Shown one piece after another: positions 28,650 through 38,668 of a stretch of 64,000 bases of DNA (the first letter of the stretch is position 1; each line of letters starts with the position of its first letter). This DNA comes from Chrysochromulina tobinii (taxonomy: Eukaryota; Haptophyta; Prymnesiales; Chrysochromulinaceae), in assembly GCA_001275005.1 (NCBI GenBank), contig JWZX01002904.1, positions 1 through 64,000 on the forward strand. The letters are read 5' to 3'. The notes beneath the pieces are model-generated. The model saw only the letters and a program-made list of their open reading frames with translations. It made no database searches and was not told the DNA's origin. Made by a program: the position numbers and the translations under genes.

Positions 28650-30394
28650 ATGGGGAAGAACAAGCCGAAGCGCAAGTCAGCCGACTCGGCCTCTTCAATG
28701 TCTCGACGATACATTGCACTGGCTCTCTCAGGCGCCGCGATCGCCGTCACGATCGCCGTCAATGTGGCTCGCGCGAGATCGACGCAGCCGCCTGCGACCG
28801 CGGATCCGACATCTGGAAAGGCAACGACGACGCAGGCTCCCTCTAAGCACCTCAGCTGGTCGCTGGAGCCCAATGGAGGTGGTGAGCCCACGCCGCTGCT
28901 CGTGGGATCGTGGCGTTCGCAGCTGCATGGGAGCTACCCCGAGGCTTGGCGCGTCCGCCTTTTTAGCGAAGCTGGTGACGAGGTGCTCTGGTCCGAGCGA
29001 GGAGGCAAGAGCAGCGACAGCACTGCCGTTGCGGCGGTGCCCGCACACTCGCGGCTCTTTGCGGTGATCGACGATTATCCGTTCATGTGGTCGCTCACGC
29101 CGGACGTGCGATCCGTCGACGTGGGGCCAGAGGCCGACGGAGCCGTGGATGCCGAGCGGCGCCAGCTCGACCGCCCCCGGGTTGGTGAGGCAAGAGATGA
29201 CGGCGCTCACGGAGATGATGGCGCTCACGACGTCGCTCAGGCCGGCGGGCGGCGGCGCATCGTCGAGCTGCGCGTAGTGTCCGAGTCGCCACGCGTGCTC
29301 GTGGCGGACAACGTCCTCTCCGAAGCCGAGTGCAACGCGGTACAGGCTGCCGGGCTGCCGTTGCTCGAAACCAGCGTCACCTTCGTCGGCGGCAGAATGA
29401 TCGACGACAAATCGGCGGTGGACAAGGCGCTCCAGCCTCGCACCTCCTCAACGGCTTGGATCAACAGCTCGTGGCTCGGGGCGATCGACGAGCAGACGGG
29501 GCGGCTCGTGCGCTCGGCACAACGCCGTCTCTCACGACTCGCGCGCCTTCCACTCATGGGCACGGAGAACCTGCAGGTGTCGAGTGCATGCTGATTGCAA
29601 CTGAGTGCCTTCCACTCATGGGCACGGAGAACCTGCAGGTGTCGAGTGCATGCTGATTGCGACTGAGTGCCTTCCACTCATGGGCACGGAGAACCTGCAG
29701 GTGTCGAGTGCATGCTGATTGCGTCTGAGTGCCGCTTTCATTGGAGAACCTGCAGGCCGCTTTCATTGGAGAACCTGCAGGCGTCGAGTGAATGCGGAGT
29801 GCCACTGAGTGCCTCCTTCCTTGGAGAGATTTGCAGGTGTTGAGGTATGGCGTGGGGGATCATTATCACTACCACTTGGACAATGGCGGCTCGAGTGCGA
29901 TCTCGGGGCGGGTGCTTACCGCCCTCGTATACCTGAGCGACGCACAAGGGGGCGAGACCAACTGGCCGATGGCCAACGGCACCGATCGAGCGCCCCTCGA
30001 CGCCGTCGATCGAGACCTGAGCAAGCCGAATGCCGTACAATGGAATCACGTGCACCGGCTGCGTGAGCACTTCCACAACTGCCAGACCACACAAGGACTG
30101 ACGTTGGCGCCCCGACGCGGGACGGTCGCGCTCTTCTATTCGATACTGCCCAACAGCGCGGAGAAGGATTGGATGGCGTGGCACGCCTCCTGCGACGTGC
30201 ACAGCGGGACCAAGTGGGCTGCCAACTTTTGGTGGCAGTTGCACCTTTTGCGAGAGAAGAGGGCCCCGGCTCCCGGTGCATGCGCCGACTCGGAGCCCTC
30301 GTGCGCCGCATGGGCCACGAGCGGCGAGTGCGCGAAAAATCGAGAGTACATGTCACAGAACTGCCGAAAGGCGTGCGGATTGTGTGGAGTGTGA
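28650..30394 (+). CDS. Membrane-anchored prolyl 4-hydroxylase with C-terminal ShKT domain, two exons
   Basis: Exons are 28650-29576 and 29837-30394 (260-nt phase-0 intron); 494 aa. A type II signal anchor lies at about residues 19-42 (MSRRYIALALSGAAIAVTIA). The Fe(II)/2-oxoglutarate dioxygenase core is split by the intron: LVADNVLSEAECNAVQA before it, and RYGVGDHYHYHLDNGG (HxD iron ligands), LTALVYLSDAQGGETNW and WHASCDVHSGTKWAANFW (distal His and 2-OG-binding Lys) after it. The final 37 residues form a six-Cys ShKT domain, CADSEPSCAAWATSGEC to CRKACGLC. It would hydroxylate proline in secretory proteins. Plant and algal P4Hs often carry the same ShKT tail. Confidence 0.92.
29547..29836 (+). 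repeat. P4H intron built from copies of the exon-1 end
   Basis: The last 30 nt of exon 1 (29547-29576) recur at 29609-29638 and 29671-29700, a 62-nt period. Each copy ends CTGCAG|GTGTCGAG, so each regenerates a potential splice site. A 25-nt duplication (CCGCTTTCATTGGAGAACC) follows at 29733-29780. Confidence 0.9.
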
Positions 30395-31221
30395 AAGTCC
30401 GCCAGTGGCCGTGCCGTGCGAGGACTGCGCTACCAAAGTGCAGCACCGCGGCCGACAGCGTACACGTTGCTCTTTCGTTTCGTTTGCTGGCACAGGGTGG
30501 CCGTCTGGCCGATGCACGTCGTGGTCGCGTGCACTCTGCACAGCGCCGTTCCGTCCGCTCGGCTGGGGCCCGGGGGCGGGGCGGCCTTGGGGCGGCCAGG
30601 TCAGGCAGGTTGGACCGTCCAACCGCTCCCGCCGGCGGGGCGGTTACACGTGTAGCGCTGGCGGACACTCGACCCTCCGCACACTCACACTACACGCACA
30701 CCGACCTCACTCCTCAGCCTCGCGCGCTCACACAGCGGGGAATCAATATATAATTATATATCAACTAATCAACGCGGCTGGGGGGGGACCCGGCGGGGAA
30801 GAGTGCACCGCTGCTCCGTTCGTCCCTTCGTAGGGTGGAACAGCTGTGAACGCTTCACGCCCCGGCCCACGCTCGACGCTGTCTCCGGCCGCGGTGCATG
30901 GTGTGTCTGACCACGCGCGGCCCGCGCCGGCTCGCCCGGACAGCTCGCAGCTGTGCCGTGTGCCGAGGCCCGAGCTGCAGCTGGCAGCTCGGGGCCGCGT
31001 GACCGTGTGCGAGGCGTGAGCGCGCGCGGCGCGGCGATCGGATGTGGGTCGATCTTCGATGGCGATCGGACGTCGCAAATAAACTTTACGACTAGTGCGG
31101 TCGTGGCAAGTCCAAGTGGCGGTGCGTATACGAACGACGGCGGTAAATGTACTTCACACTCGTAGAGCCTACTCAGAAGTGCGGGAGTCAGTGATCCATT
31201 TGCGATTTGGCGCTGCGGTGC
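30395..31221. other. Intergenic region, convergent
   Basis: A run of TATA-like A/T sequence at 30745-30770 is followed by a G/C-rich block. No gene is recognised. Confidence 0.5.
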
Positions 31222-34129
31222 TCACGAAGCGCGGTAGATGGGCGCCCAGCCCATCGCCGCAAAGGCGCTCGCGCTGCCCTCGGCCACAGGGGCGAGCCTA
31301 GCTGCCGTAGTGGCACAGGAAGTTAAGGGGCCGGCAAAAGTCCGGTGCTGCCCGAGGGGTGATGGCGGGCTTGCCTTGGGTGAGCCACGGCGACTGGAGT
31401 CGGCGCTGCCGGCCCTTGTGCTGAGGCCGCACGCGCGGCGCGAGTTAGGCGTCAGGTGGTGGCCAATGGCATCCAAGGCAGCGGAGGCGGCTGCTACGAG
31501 TGCGTCGTTCCGCACGCAAAGGCGGCCGTCAGTCGCGCTCCCCTTCAGGCGGAGGCGCTTCAGAACTTCGAGCGCGCCCTGTTGCATGATCAGCCGTGGA
31601 AAGCTTGTCGGATCCCCGTGCAGACTGCATGAGGCGAATGCCGCGAGGGTGCTGATCGCGAGGACACGCACCTCATCGCACGTCTCTTCCGACTGGAGGT
31701 GCGCCACGAGAGGGGCGACGCACTGCACGAGAGGCGTCATGTCGAGCGGCGCGGCGAGGTCAACTCCGAGCTCCGAGGAGATCGAGGCCAACTCCGAGCT
31801 CCTACCCGAGATGGCCTCTGCGGCCTCCAAAATCTCCGAGGTGCTACCCGAGATGGCCTCTAAGCTCGCCGGCGTCTCCGGCACGGCGAAGCAGCGTCGC
31901 GGCACGTCGGGAAGCAGCATCTTGGCGGGCGCACCCACGACGACGCGGCGACAGTAGCCGACCCAGAGCGAGCCCGGGGCGACGCCAAAGTTGGGAGTTC
32001 CCGGAGCTCCCGGGCTCAGGTGCACCATGGCTGCCATCACTGAGGTGGGAGTCACCACGAGCTCTTCCTGCGCCTTCACCTCCTGGGCCGCACACGCCTT
32101 TGCCTTTGAATGCTGCTGCTGCGCTTCGCGCGCCTCCTCAAGCACGCGCGCAGCGTCGTCTACAGCCGCCGTCGCCACTTGAAGGATGCACTTCAAGGCG
32201 ATCCTGAGGCGCTTGCCCAGCAGCCCTGTGGAAGGCACCTCGAGCATCCTCACCAACTGCGCAGGCGCGGCGGAGGAGCGCAGCAGCACACCGACGCCCG
32301 AGTGAGGGGCGGCGCATGCATGCACAACTGCACGCATCGCCGCTTCCCCAACAGCCGGAACTGCATGCAATCCGAGGGCGCAGAGCTCCTCAAGGGGGTC
32401 GGGCGAGCCGGTGGCCCGCGCGCCGGCCGAGAGGACGCTCAACTGATAGCGCGCCGCGGGGGCGGTGAGCAGGGTGCCCAGGCAGCGCAGCGCCTGCCGT
32501 GGGGTGGGGGGTAGGGGAGCAAGGGGGAGGGAGAAAGGGGCGGGGCGGAACGTGTGAGAGAGTGCGGGTACAGAAGGCGGGAGATCGCGGGAGATCGCGT
32601 GAGATCAGGGACGAGGCCCGGGGGAGAGGGGGCAGGGGGGTGAATGGCACCTGCTGGAGCTCCTGGTCATACGCCTCATGGGCGCCGTCGGCATTAACCG
32701 CCTCCTCCGAATTTTGACGAATCCTGCCTTCGCCCTCGGCGCGTTCGCCCGAGGTGCTCGAGCCGGACATCGAGCTGGACATGCGCACGGCGCACATGAA
32801 ACTCGCTACGACGCCTGGCCGTTCAGAGAGCAGCCGCTTGGCGAGGGGGTCGAGCGCGAGGTTGGCGAGCGCCCAGGCCGATTGAAGCCGGACGGCGGCC
32901 TGCGGGCGCACGAGCAGCTCGAGCAGCACGGGCAGCGTGCCCGGGCTGCGCACCAGCAGCGCCGCGTGCTCCGCGTCGGCGGAGATGGCGGCGAGAGCCC
33001 AAGCCGCTTCCTCCTGCGCCTCGCTCGAGACGGCGCTGGCATGACGGAGCACGGCACTCACCGTGCCGGGGAAGCGGATGGCAAACGGCGCCGTGTCGGG
33101 CTCAGTGCACAGCAGGCAGAGCAGCCAGGAGGCGACGCCGGCTGCTCGGCACGACGCGACTTGACTCGGCACGGCACTGATGAATGAGCTTTCCGTGAAT
33201 GAGCTCGCCGTGAGCAGCGCATGCAGGCAAGCATCGGTCGTGAGAGCGACGAGCATCGAGCGGTCCTCACGAAGATTCGTCAACGCTTGGAGCGCCGAGC
33301 ACACGCACCGAACCGGGAAGGCACACGACGGGTCGACTCGAATGTCGTCGGCAGCCTCGGAAGTGGCGCTTCGCCCACGCGCCGCCACCGCGTCTGCAGC
33401 CAAGGCCGATTCGTCCTCGTCGTCGTCGATCATCATCGCGTCCGCGTCCGCCGCGCAGCCCACGGCCCCGATCGCCGACGCAGCCGCGGGCATCTGCGAG
33501 ACCATCAGTCGGACGAGCGCCGCGACGGCACCCTTCTCGATCAGCACGGCCGTGCCCGCGTCGCAGATAGCGGCGAGGTTGCCGAGGGCGCGGGCAGCCT
33601 CGAGGCGGAGCTCGAGCGGGTAATCGGGGCTGCCGCACTGCTCGCACCACGTCTCGATCGCGCGCGCCGCCACCAGCAGCTCGATGAGCCCGAGCTCCGA
33701 GCAGCCGACAGCTCCGGCGCTCACGCAGTACTCGGCGAAACGCGCTAGGGCGAGCGACGCCGAGGCGCGCGCGACGGTCGCCACCGCCTCGGATCTCATG
33801 AGCGCCACGAGGACTTGCATAATGCTGGACACTTCCTGCGGACTGCTTCGGAGCGAAGCGAGCCACAGCGGTGGGCGTTCCTCATCCGGCGTGGGCTCCA
33901 TCCCCGCGTCGATGAGCATGGTCGATACAAAGTCAACCAGCTCGTGGCTCTGGTTGGAAAGCTCTGGCACCCATATCTTGAGCATAGAGGGGCTGAGGAG
34001 GGAATGCCTCAGCGTCTCAGTGGTCGGAATCTCGTGCTCTCGTCGCTGGGCTGGAGTCCGGGCCCGGAAGGAGCATGAGCGGGTTTCCGTGTCGGGTGAT
34101 CCAGGGCGCGCACTGCCGGTTTGTGCCAT
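31222..34129 (-). CDS. Armadillo-repeat protein, two exons
   Basis: Exons (minus strand) are 32651-34129 and 31222-32493, with a 157-nt phase-0 intron rich in pyrimidines; 916 aa. ARM helices are visible throughout: LRLEAARALGNLAAICD, CSALQALTNLREDRSMLVAL, AAWALAAISADAEHAALLV, LQSAWALANLALDPLAKRLL and, across the splice, QELQQ|ALRCLGTLLTAP. The second half continues with weaker repeats (VRVLAISTLAAFASC) and ends in a low-complexity Ser/Pro tail. The order resembles importin-alpha or other nuclear-transport ARM proteins, but no clear IBB domain is seen, so I give only the fold. The start at ATG 34129 is uncertain; MLKIWVPELSNQ is a later alternative. Confidence 0.8.
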
Positions 34130-34981
34130 CAACCTCGGCCTTCAACCTCGGCCAGTACGCGGAGTGAGCCTGTATCGTGTTACCCACTTGTTGCAGACTC
34201 GCGTTCTGAGACCTTCTCTCAGGAGCCCGCCGCGCCTTGCCACAAGTTTAATTCGTGACGTCAAAAGCACACTGAAAGTTAATGGATTCACGTTCACGTT
34301 AATTTTCCATCTCGGCAAGACGCACAGCCACAGGTCCCGTGGAGACACAATTAATGGATTACTTTGCGCAGCTCACATGACGAGACTCGTTTTGGCGACT
34401 CTGGCACTTCGTCCATCTCGATACTAAACTTGGACAGCGGTCAGCGCACGATCCAAGTCTATTTGTCAAGTCCACGACCCACAAGAGTCGTCAAATAAAG
34501 TCGTCAAGTCCGAAGTCGAAGTCCGTATAGTTCGAACAACGTAGAAGAAGGCTTCCTGTATCATTGCCTGTAATATGCATATCCAATATTAAATCCAATA
34601 CGATACTGATAGCTTAAGGTTACCATATGTTCGGGCGTGATGAAAAAAGTCGACTTCAGACTTGACAGAGATCGCGAACACGAATCACGATCCATACAGG
34701 ATACACGAAGTCTTCGTCAAGACACCCCCACAGTCGCTCGGATCACACACCGGATGATCTCGACCCGGATTAGACCCGGATCCCATTGAGGATCCCACCG
34801 CCGACCAACAACGCAATCGCCGGAAAATCTCCTACCCGCTACCGTACACTAGGCGGTGCACGTGGAGGTGTGCCACATGTGCACGTGGAGGTGTGCCACA
34901 TGTGTGCGTCCTAGTGTGCGTACTCAAGGCCCACCGCGCGCGCGCTCGCCGATCGCATGCAAGCCCGCGTCGTCGCATGCC
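34130..34981. other. A/T-richer intergenic region
   Basis: Clearly lower in GC than the surroundings from about 34230 to 34720. It contains one copy of the 5' element at 34289-34350, and short near-repeats of CACGTGGAGGTGTGCCACAT at 34859-34905. No gene is supported. Confidence 0.6.
34289..34350 (-). promoter_or_regulatory. Shared upstream element, copy A (ahead of the ARM gene)
   Basis: Read on the minus strand it starts TTGTGTCTCCACGGGACCTG and continues through GTGCGTCTTGCCGAGATGG to a CACGTGAACGTG-like end. It ends about 160 nt upstream of the ARM start in the sense direction. A close copy lies at 59202-59270 in the same orientation relative to its gene. Confidence 0.55.
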
Positions 34982-37057
34982 TCACGTCCACCTGACGATT
35001 GGGTGCGCGCGCGTCATGTTGAGGTCGATGCGGTGGCCGAAGAGGGCGCGGATGTCCTTGAACTTGTACTTGATCATCGTGGGACGCTCGAGCGCGAGGC
35101 CCCACGCGATCACCGACAGGCCGTCGGGGAAGCCCATGGGTTTGAGCATCTCCGGCCGGAAGACGCCCGAGTTGCCCACCTCGACCCACTTGTTGAGGGT
35201 CGGGTGCCAGCAGCAGAACTCCATCGACGGCTCGGTATACGGGTTGTACGTGGGCTTGAACTTCATCTCGGCGAACTCAGGCCCCAACCGCTTGTAGAAG
35301 TCCGCAATCGTGCCCATCAGGTGGCCGAGCGAGAGGTTCTCGCCGATGACGAACCCCTCGACTTGGTGGAACTCGGCCAGGTGCGTCGCATCGAGCGCCT
35401 CGTTGCGGAAGACGCGGTCGATCGAAAAGTACTTTTGGGGCGTGACGGGCACACCCGTCTTCCGGAAGTGCTGCGCGAGCTTGTACAGCGTGCGCGACGA
35501 GACCGCCGTCGTGTGCGTGCGCAGGAGATTTTGGCGCGTCACCTCCTCCGACCAGTCGTACTGCCAGCCCGTCGAGTTCGAATTGAACTCCTCTCCCAGC
35601 TGCGCGCCGCCGTTCTCGTGCGTGGCCTTGACGCGCGCGAGGTAGTCCGGCGGGATCTTGAGCGTCTCAGAGGGCGTCGACACGAAGAAGGTGTCCTGCA
35701 TGTCGCGCGCCGGGTGCTGCTGCGGCTGGTACAGCGCGTCGAAGTTCCAGAACGATGACTCGACGTACTTGTTGGTCTGCATCTCCTCGAAACCGAGCTG
35801 CAGGAAAATCTCGCGGAAGAGCGTCTTGACCTTCAGGATGGGGTGGAGCGCGCCGCCCGTCGGTGGCTTGCCCGCCGCATCGAGGTTGAGCGGCTTGAAG
35901 ACTGCGCCGCGCCACGTGCCCTTGACGAGCATCTCGTGCGTCAGGTCGGCGAGGGCTTTCTGTCCCCACGTCTCAAATGTCGGACCAGGAGTCACCTTGA
36001 CGGACTTGAGCGTGACGACGGCGAGCAGGTTGCGCTTCTTAAGCAGCGCGAGCTCCTCCGCGGGCAGGGCGCTCTCCGCACCACGGGCGTCCACCACCAC
36101 CTTGAGCTGCGCCTGGACCGAGTCCGTCACGCTCGGCACGGCGCGCTTGACCCGCTTGATCGCCGGCGGCTTCTTGGCACCTTCGGCGGCGGGCGCCGCG
36201 TCTGCGGGCGCGTCCTCCTTGAGGACCTCGAGCCACTTGTTCTGCACTGCCTTGGCCATGCCCACCTTGCCCGCCGCGCCCGCCGCCACCATCAGCTCCG
36301 TCTCAAGGATCCCGTCCCCCGCGGGCACGAGCGCGAAGACTCGCACCTCCGGGCTGCCGTGCTGTGCGCACTGCAGACCCTCCTCGCTCAGCTGGACGAC
36401 GGTTCGCGAGAGGTTCTCGGTCGCGATGTTCTGCGCGCTGCTCAGGCTCTTGCACACGCCAATGAGCGCCGCGTGATCGAAGACGTGCTGCTCGGCGAAC
36501 GCGAGGCTGTCCGCGATGACGCCATCCTTCTCGAGCGCCGCCTTGAGCGCGTCCTCCATCTTGTCGGTGCCGCCTGCCGACGTCGCCGCCGCCTTGGCCG
36601 GCGCTGCCTTGACGGGCATCGCCGCTGCCTTCGGCTCCTTGGGAGCAGGCGCGGCAGGCGCGGAGGGCGGCGGCGGCGGCGGCATCTCCGCCTTGGGCTC
36701 CTTGGAGGCCTTCTCCTTCGGCGGCGGCTTCTCCTTTTCCGGCTTGGGCTCCTTTTCCTGCTTTTCTGGCTTGGGCTCCTTGGCGGCGGGCGGGGGCGGC
36801 GGTGCAGCGGCGGTGGCAGCGGCGGGCGGCGCCGAGAGCTCTTCGATGACGCCCGGGAGCGACGCGATCCGCGTCTTGTTGAACGTGGCGATGTGGTTGT
36901 ACCAGCGGCTCGCATTCGGGTACTTCTCACCCGGCTCAGATATGGCCTTGAAGAGTGAAATGTCCTTCTTGGTCGGGATGAAGCCTTCGATGTACGCCAC
37001 GGTCGTCATGTGCGCCTCCAGTTTGTCGAACGCCATCAGGGATTTCAGAGACGCCAT
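34982..37057 (-). CDS. FARSA: Phenylalanyl-tRNA synthetase alpha subunit with an N-terminal eEF1B/GST-C-like domain
   Basis: 691 aa, intron-free, ATG at 37057. Residues 1-70 ([20 protein letters not shown], then [19 protein letters not shown]) match the GST-C-like N-terminal domain of eEF1B beta/delta. A Lys/Glu/Pro-rich linker (about 75-165) follows, then the PheRS alpha N-terminal winged-helix region ([20 protein letters not shown]) and the class II catalytic core: [32 protein letters not shown] (motif 2) and [19 protein letters not shown] (motif 3). It pairs with the beta chain to charge tRNA-Phe in the cytosol. A typical eukaryotic alpha chain is about 500 aa, so the extra length is the added domain and linker. 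Such domains dock other synthetases into complexes with eEF1B; docking here is inferred. Confidence 0.93.
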   Translation of the reverse strand: MASLKSLMAFDKLEAHMTTVAYIEGFIPTKKDISLFKAISEPGEKYPNASRWYNHIATFNKTRIASLPGVIEELSAPPAAATAAAPPPPPAAKEPKPEKQEKEPKPEKEKPPPKEKASKEPKAEMPPPPPPSAPAAPAPKEPKAAAMPVKAAPAKAAATSAGGTDKMEDALKAALEKDGVIADSLAFAEQHVFDHAALIGVCKSLSSAQNIATENLSRTVVQLSEEGLQCAQHGSPEVRVFALVPAGDGILETELMVAAGAAGKVGMAKAVQNKWLEVLKEDAPADAAPAAEGAKKPPAIKRVKRAVPSVTDSVQAQLKVVVDARGAESALPAEELALLKKRNLLAVVTLKSVKVTPGPTFETWGQKALADLTHEMLVKGTWRGAVFKPLNLDAAGKPPTGGALHPILKVKTLFREIFLQLGFEEMQTNKYVESSFWNFDALYQPQQHPARDMQDTFFVSTPSETLKIPPDYLARVKATHENGGAQLGEEFNSNSTGWQYDWSEEVTRQNLLRTHTTAVSSRTLYKLAQHFRKTGVPVTPQKYFSIDRVFRNEALDATHLAEFHQVEGFVIGENLSLGHLMGTIADFYKRLGPEFAEMKFKPTYNPYTEPSMEFCCWHPTLNKWVEVGNSGVFRPEMLKPMGFPDGLSVIAWGLALERPTMIKYKFKDIRALFGHRIDLNMTRAHPIVRWT

Positions 37058-37231
37058 GGCGCAATCGCCGACTCAGAAAAGACCGCGTCGATGCCGCGAG
37101 AACGTGGACGAGCGTGTGAATAGCTTCGAAAGTGTGAACAAGTCTGCTCATGGCAAGCTGCAACTAAGACGTGTGAATGGCTTACGTGTTGTTGTACATG
37201 TATTCATAATGAATGAAACAGCTTTGTGAGC

Positions 37232-38479
37232 ATGCAGCCTTTGCAAGCAATTTGCCCGCCCGTGATGATGACCACGGCGGTCCTCATCTCGGGCGGCGTG
37301 TCCAACCTCGCCTCGTTGCGAGCCTTCCGCGACTCGCTCATCACCAACCTCATTGGCAAGAGCGAGGACGTCGAGTTCCACCTCTTCTTCTACGTGCGCC
37401 TTCCGTCCGACATGGACAAGGAAGAGCTCGACCAGGAGCTCAAGCGCACAGGCAGCGATCGCGTGTGGATACACCGCATCACCATCGAGGACGAGTCGAA
37501 CACGAAGAATGAGGCACAGATCCGCGTCGACCACCCGCACTACAACTATTCGGCGCCGTTCGAGTTCAACCAGTTCAACACGCTCTCCATGTACTGGAAG
37601 CTGTACGTGGCCGACCAGTTCCGCCGCCGATACGAGTTCGAGACGGGCGTCACCTTCGACGCCGTCGTGCGCATCCGGCCCGACCTCGTCCTGCACGACG
37701 CGCTCGACCTACGCACGCTCGACCTGCGACGAGCGGACATGGTTCACGTACCATGGTTCAACAGTTCGATGCGACTCGCCTTCGACCAGCTGGCCATCGG
37801 GCCGCCCGAGGCGATGCGCAGCTACGCCAAGGCGTACTACAACGTGCCGTACCTTACCGAGTCGTCCGCGCTCACTCTCGGCTTCCACCCAGAGCACACG
37901 CTCTACATGCACCTCCAGGACGCGGGCCTCTCCTTATGCAAGCTCCAGTGCTCCACGTCCATCGCTCGCCGCAACGGCGACGGCGTCGAGATGGTCGACT
38001 CATTCGCGCGCCTGCGCTCCGAGTTCGGCTCCGCTGCCCTCGCGTGCGAGGAGGAGTTCGTCACTGGCCCGCGAGCTCGAGCATCGGCGAGCGCGAAGGC
38101 GAAGCAAGCTGGAAGCCCAGGCTCGCCGCTCCTTGCTTCCCAAGGCGCGAACGTCATGGCGCCCGGCCTCGCCGAAGGGAAGCCGAGCGACTGGCTCGCC
38201 GCACTCCTCGTCCCGCTTGAGCACGCGCAGTCCAAATTAGGCCACCTCGAGGCTCGATTAGGGTCGCTCGAGGAGCATGCACAACGTGAGGCGCGAAACG
38301 CCGCCGAGCGCTTGGGCACTGTGTCCGCCGAACTCGCCGACGAGCGCCATCAGCGAGCGCATGCCGAGGCGCGCCTTGCCATGGCCGAGCGCCACGCCGC
38401 CGAGTTACGAGGGCTGTGCCTCGCCGTGCTGCTCGTGGCGGCGATCTCGACCACGGCAGTGGCTGCGCGCCGAAGTTAG
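37232..38479 (+). CDS. Glycosyltransferase-like protein with C-terminal coiled coil and membrane anchor
   Basis: About 415 aa from ATG 37232; MMTTAVLISGG is an alternative start. The N-terminal 240 residues look like an alpha/beta glycosyltransferase-like fold: TAVLISGGVSNLASLRAFRD, EFHLFFYVRLPS, FDAVVRIRPDLVLHDALDL (possible metal-binding acidic site) and ADMVHVPWFNSSM. The C-terminus is a charged coiled coil (HAQREARNAAERLGTVSAEL) ending in one hydrophobic helix and a basic tail, so tail-anchored. The gene at 56672-57982 has the same overall plan. I do not recognise a named family. It starts 174 bp from the divergent PheRS gene. Confidence 0.65.
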   Translation: MQPLQAICPPVMMTTAVLISGGVSNLASLRAFRDSLITNLIGKSEDVEFHLFFYVRLPSDMDKEELDQELKRTGSDRVWIHRITIEDESNTKNEAQIRVDHPHYNYSAPFEFNQFNTLSMYWKLYVADQFRRRYEFETGVTFDAVVRIRPDLVLHDALDLRTLDLRRADMVHVPWFNSSMRLAFDQLAIGPPEAMRSYAKAYYNVPYLTESSALTLGFHPEHTLYMHLQDAGLSLCKLQCSTSIARRNGDGVEMVDSFARLRSEFGSAALACEEEFVTGPRARASASAKAKQAGSPGSPLLASQGANVMAPGLAEGKPSDWLAALLVPLEHAQSKLGHLEARLGSLEEHAQREARNAAERLGTVSAELADERHQRAHAEARLAMAERHAAELRGLCLAVLLVAAISTTAVAARRS

Positions 38480-38668
38480 CGCGAGACAGCGCGAATGTGA
38501 GACCTGTAAAGACGGGCCAAGAACAAAATATTTCGCGTTGTGCCGGTGTCGATCCGATCCGGGGAGTCGAATTCACCGTAGCAACGCAGCTGTGATCGAC
38601 TGCTGTGCTGTGACTAGGTGGGCAGGGGCCGTGAGCAGTTTCCCACGGGGTCGCGGTGCCTGCCGCAA

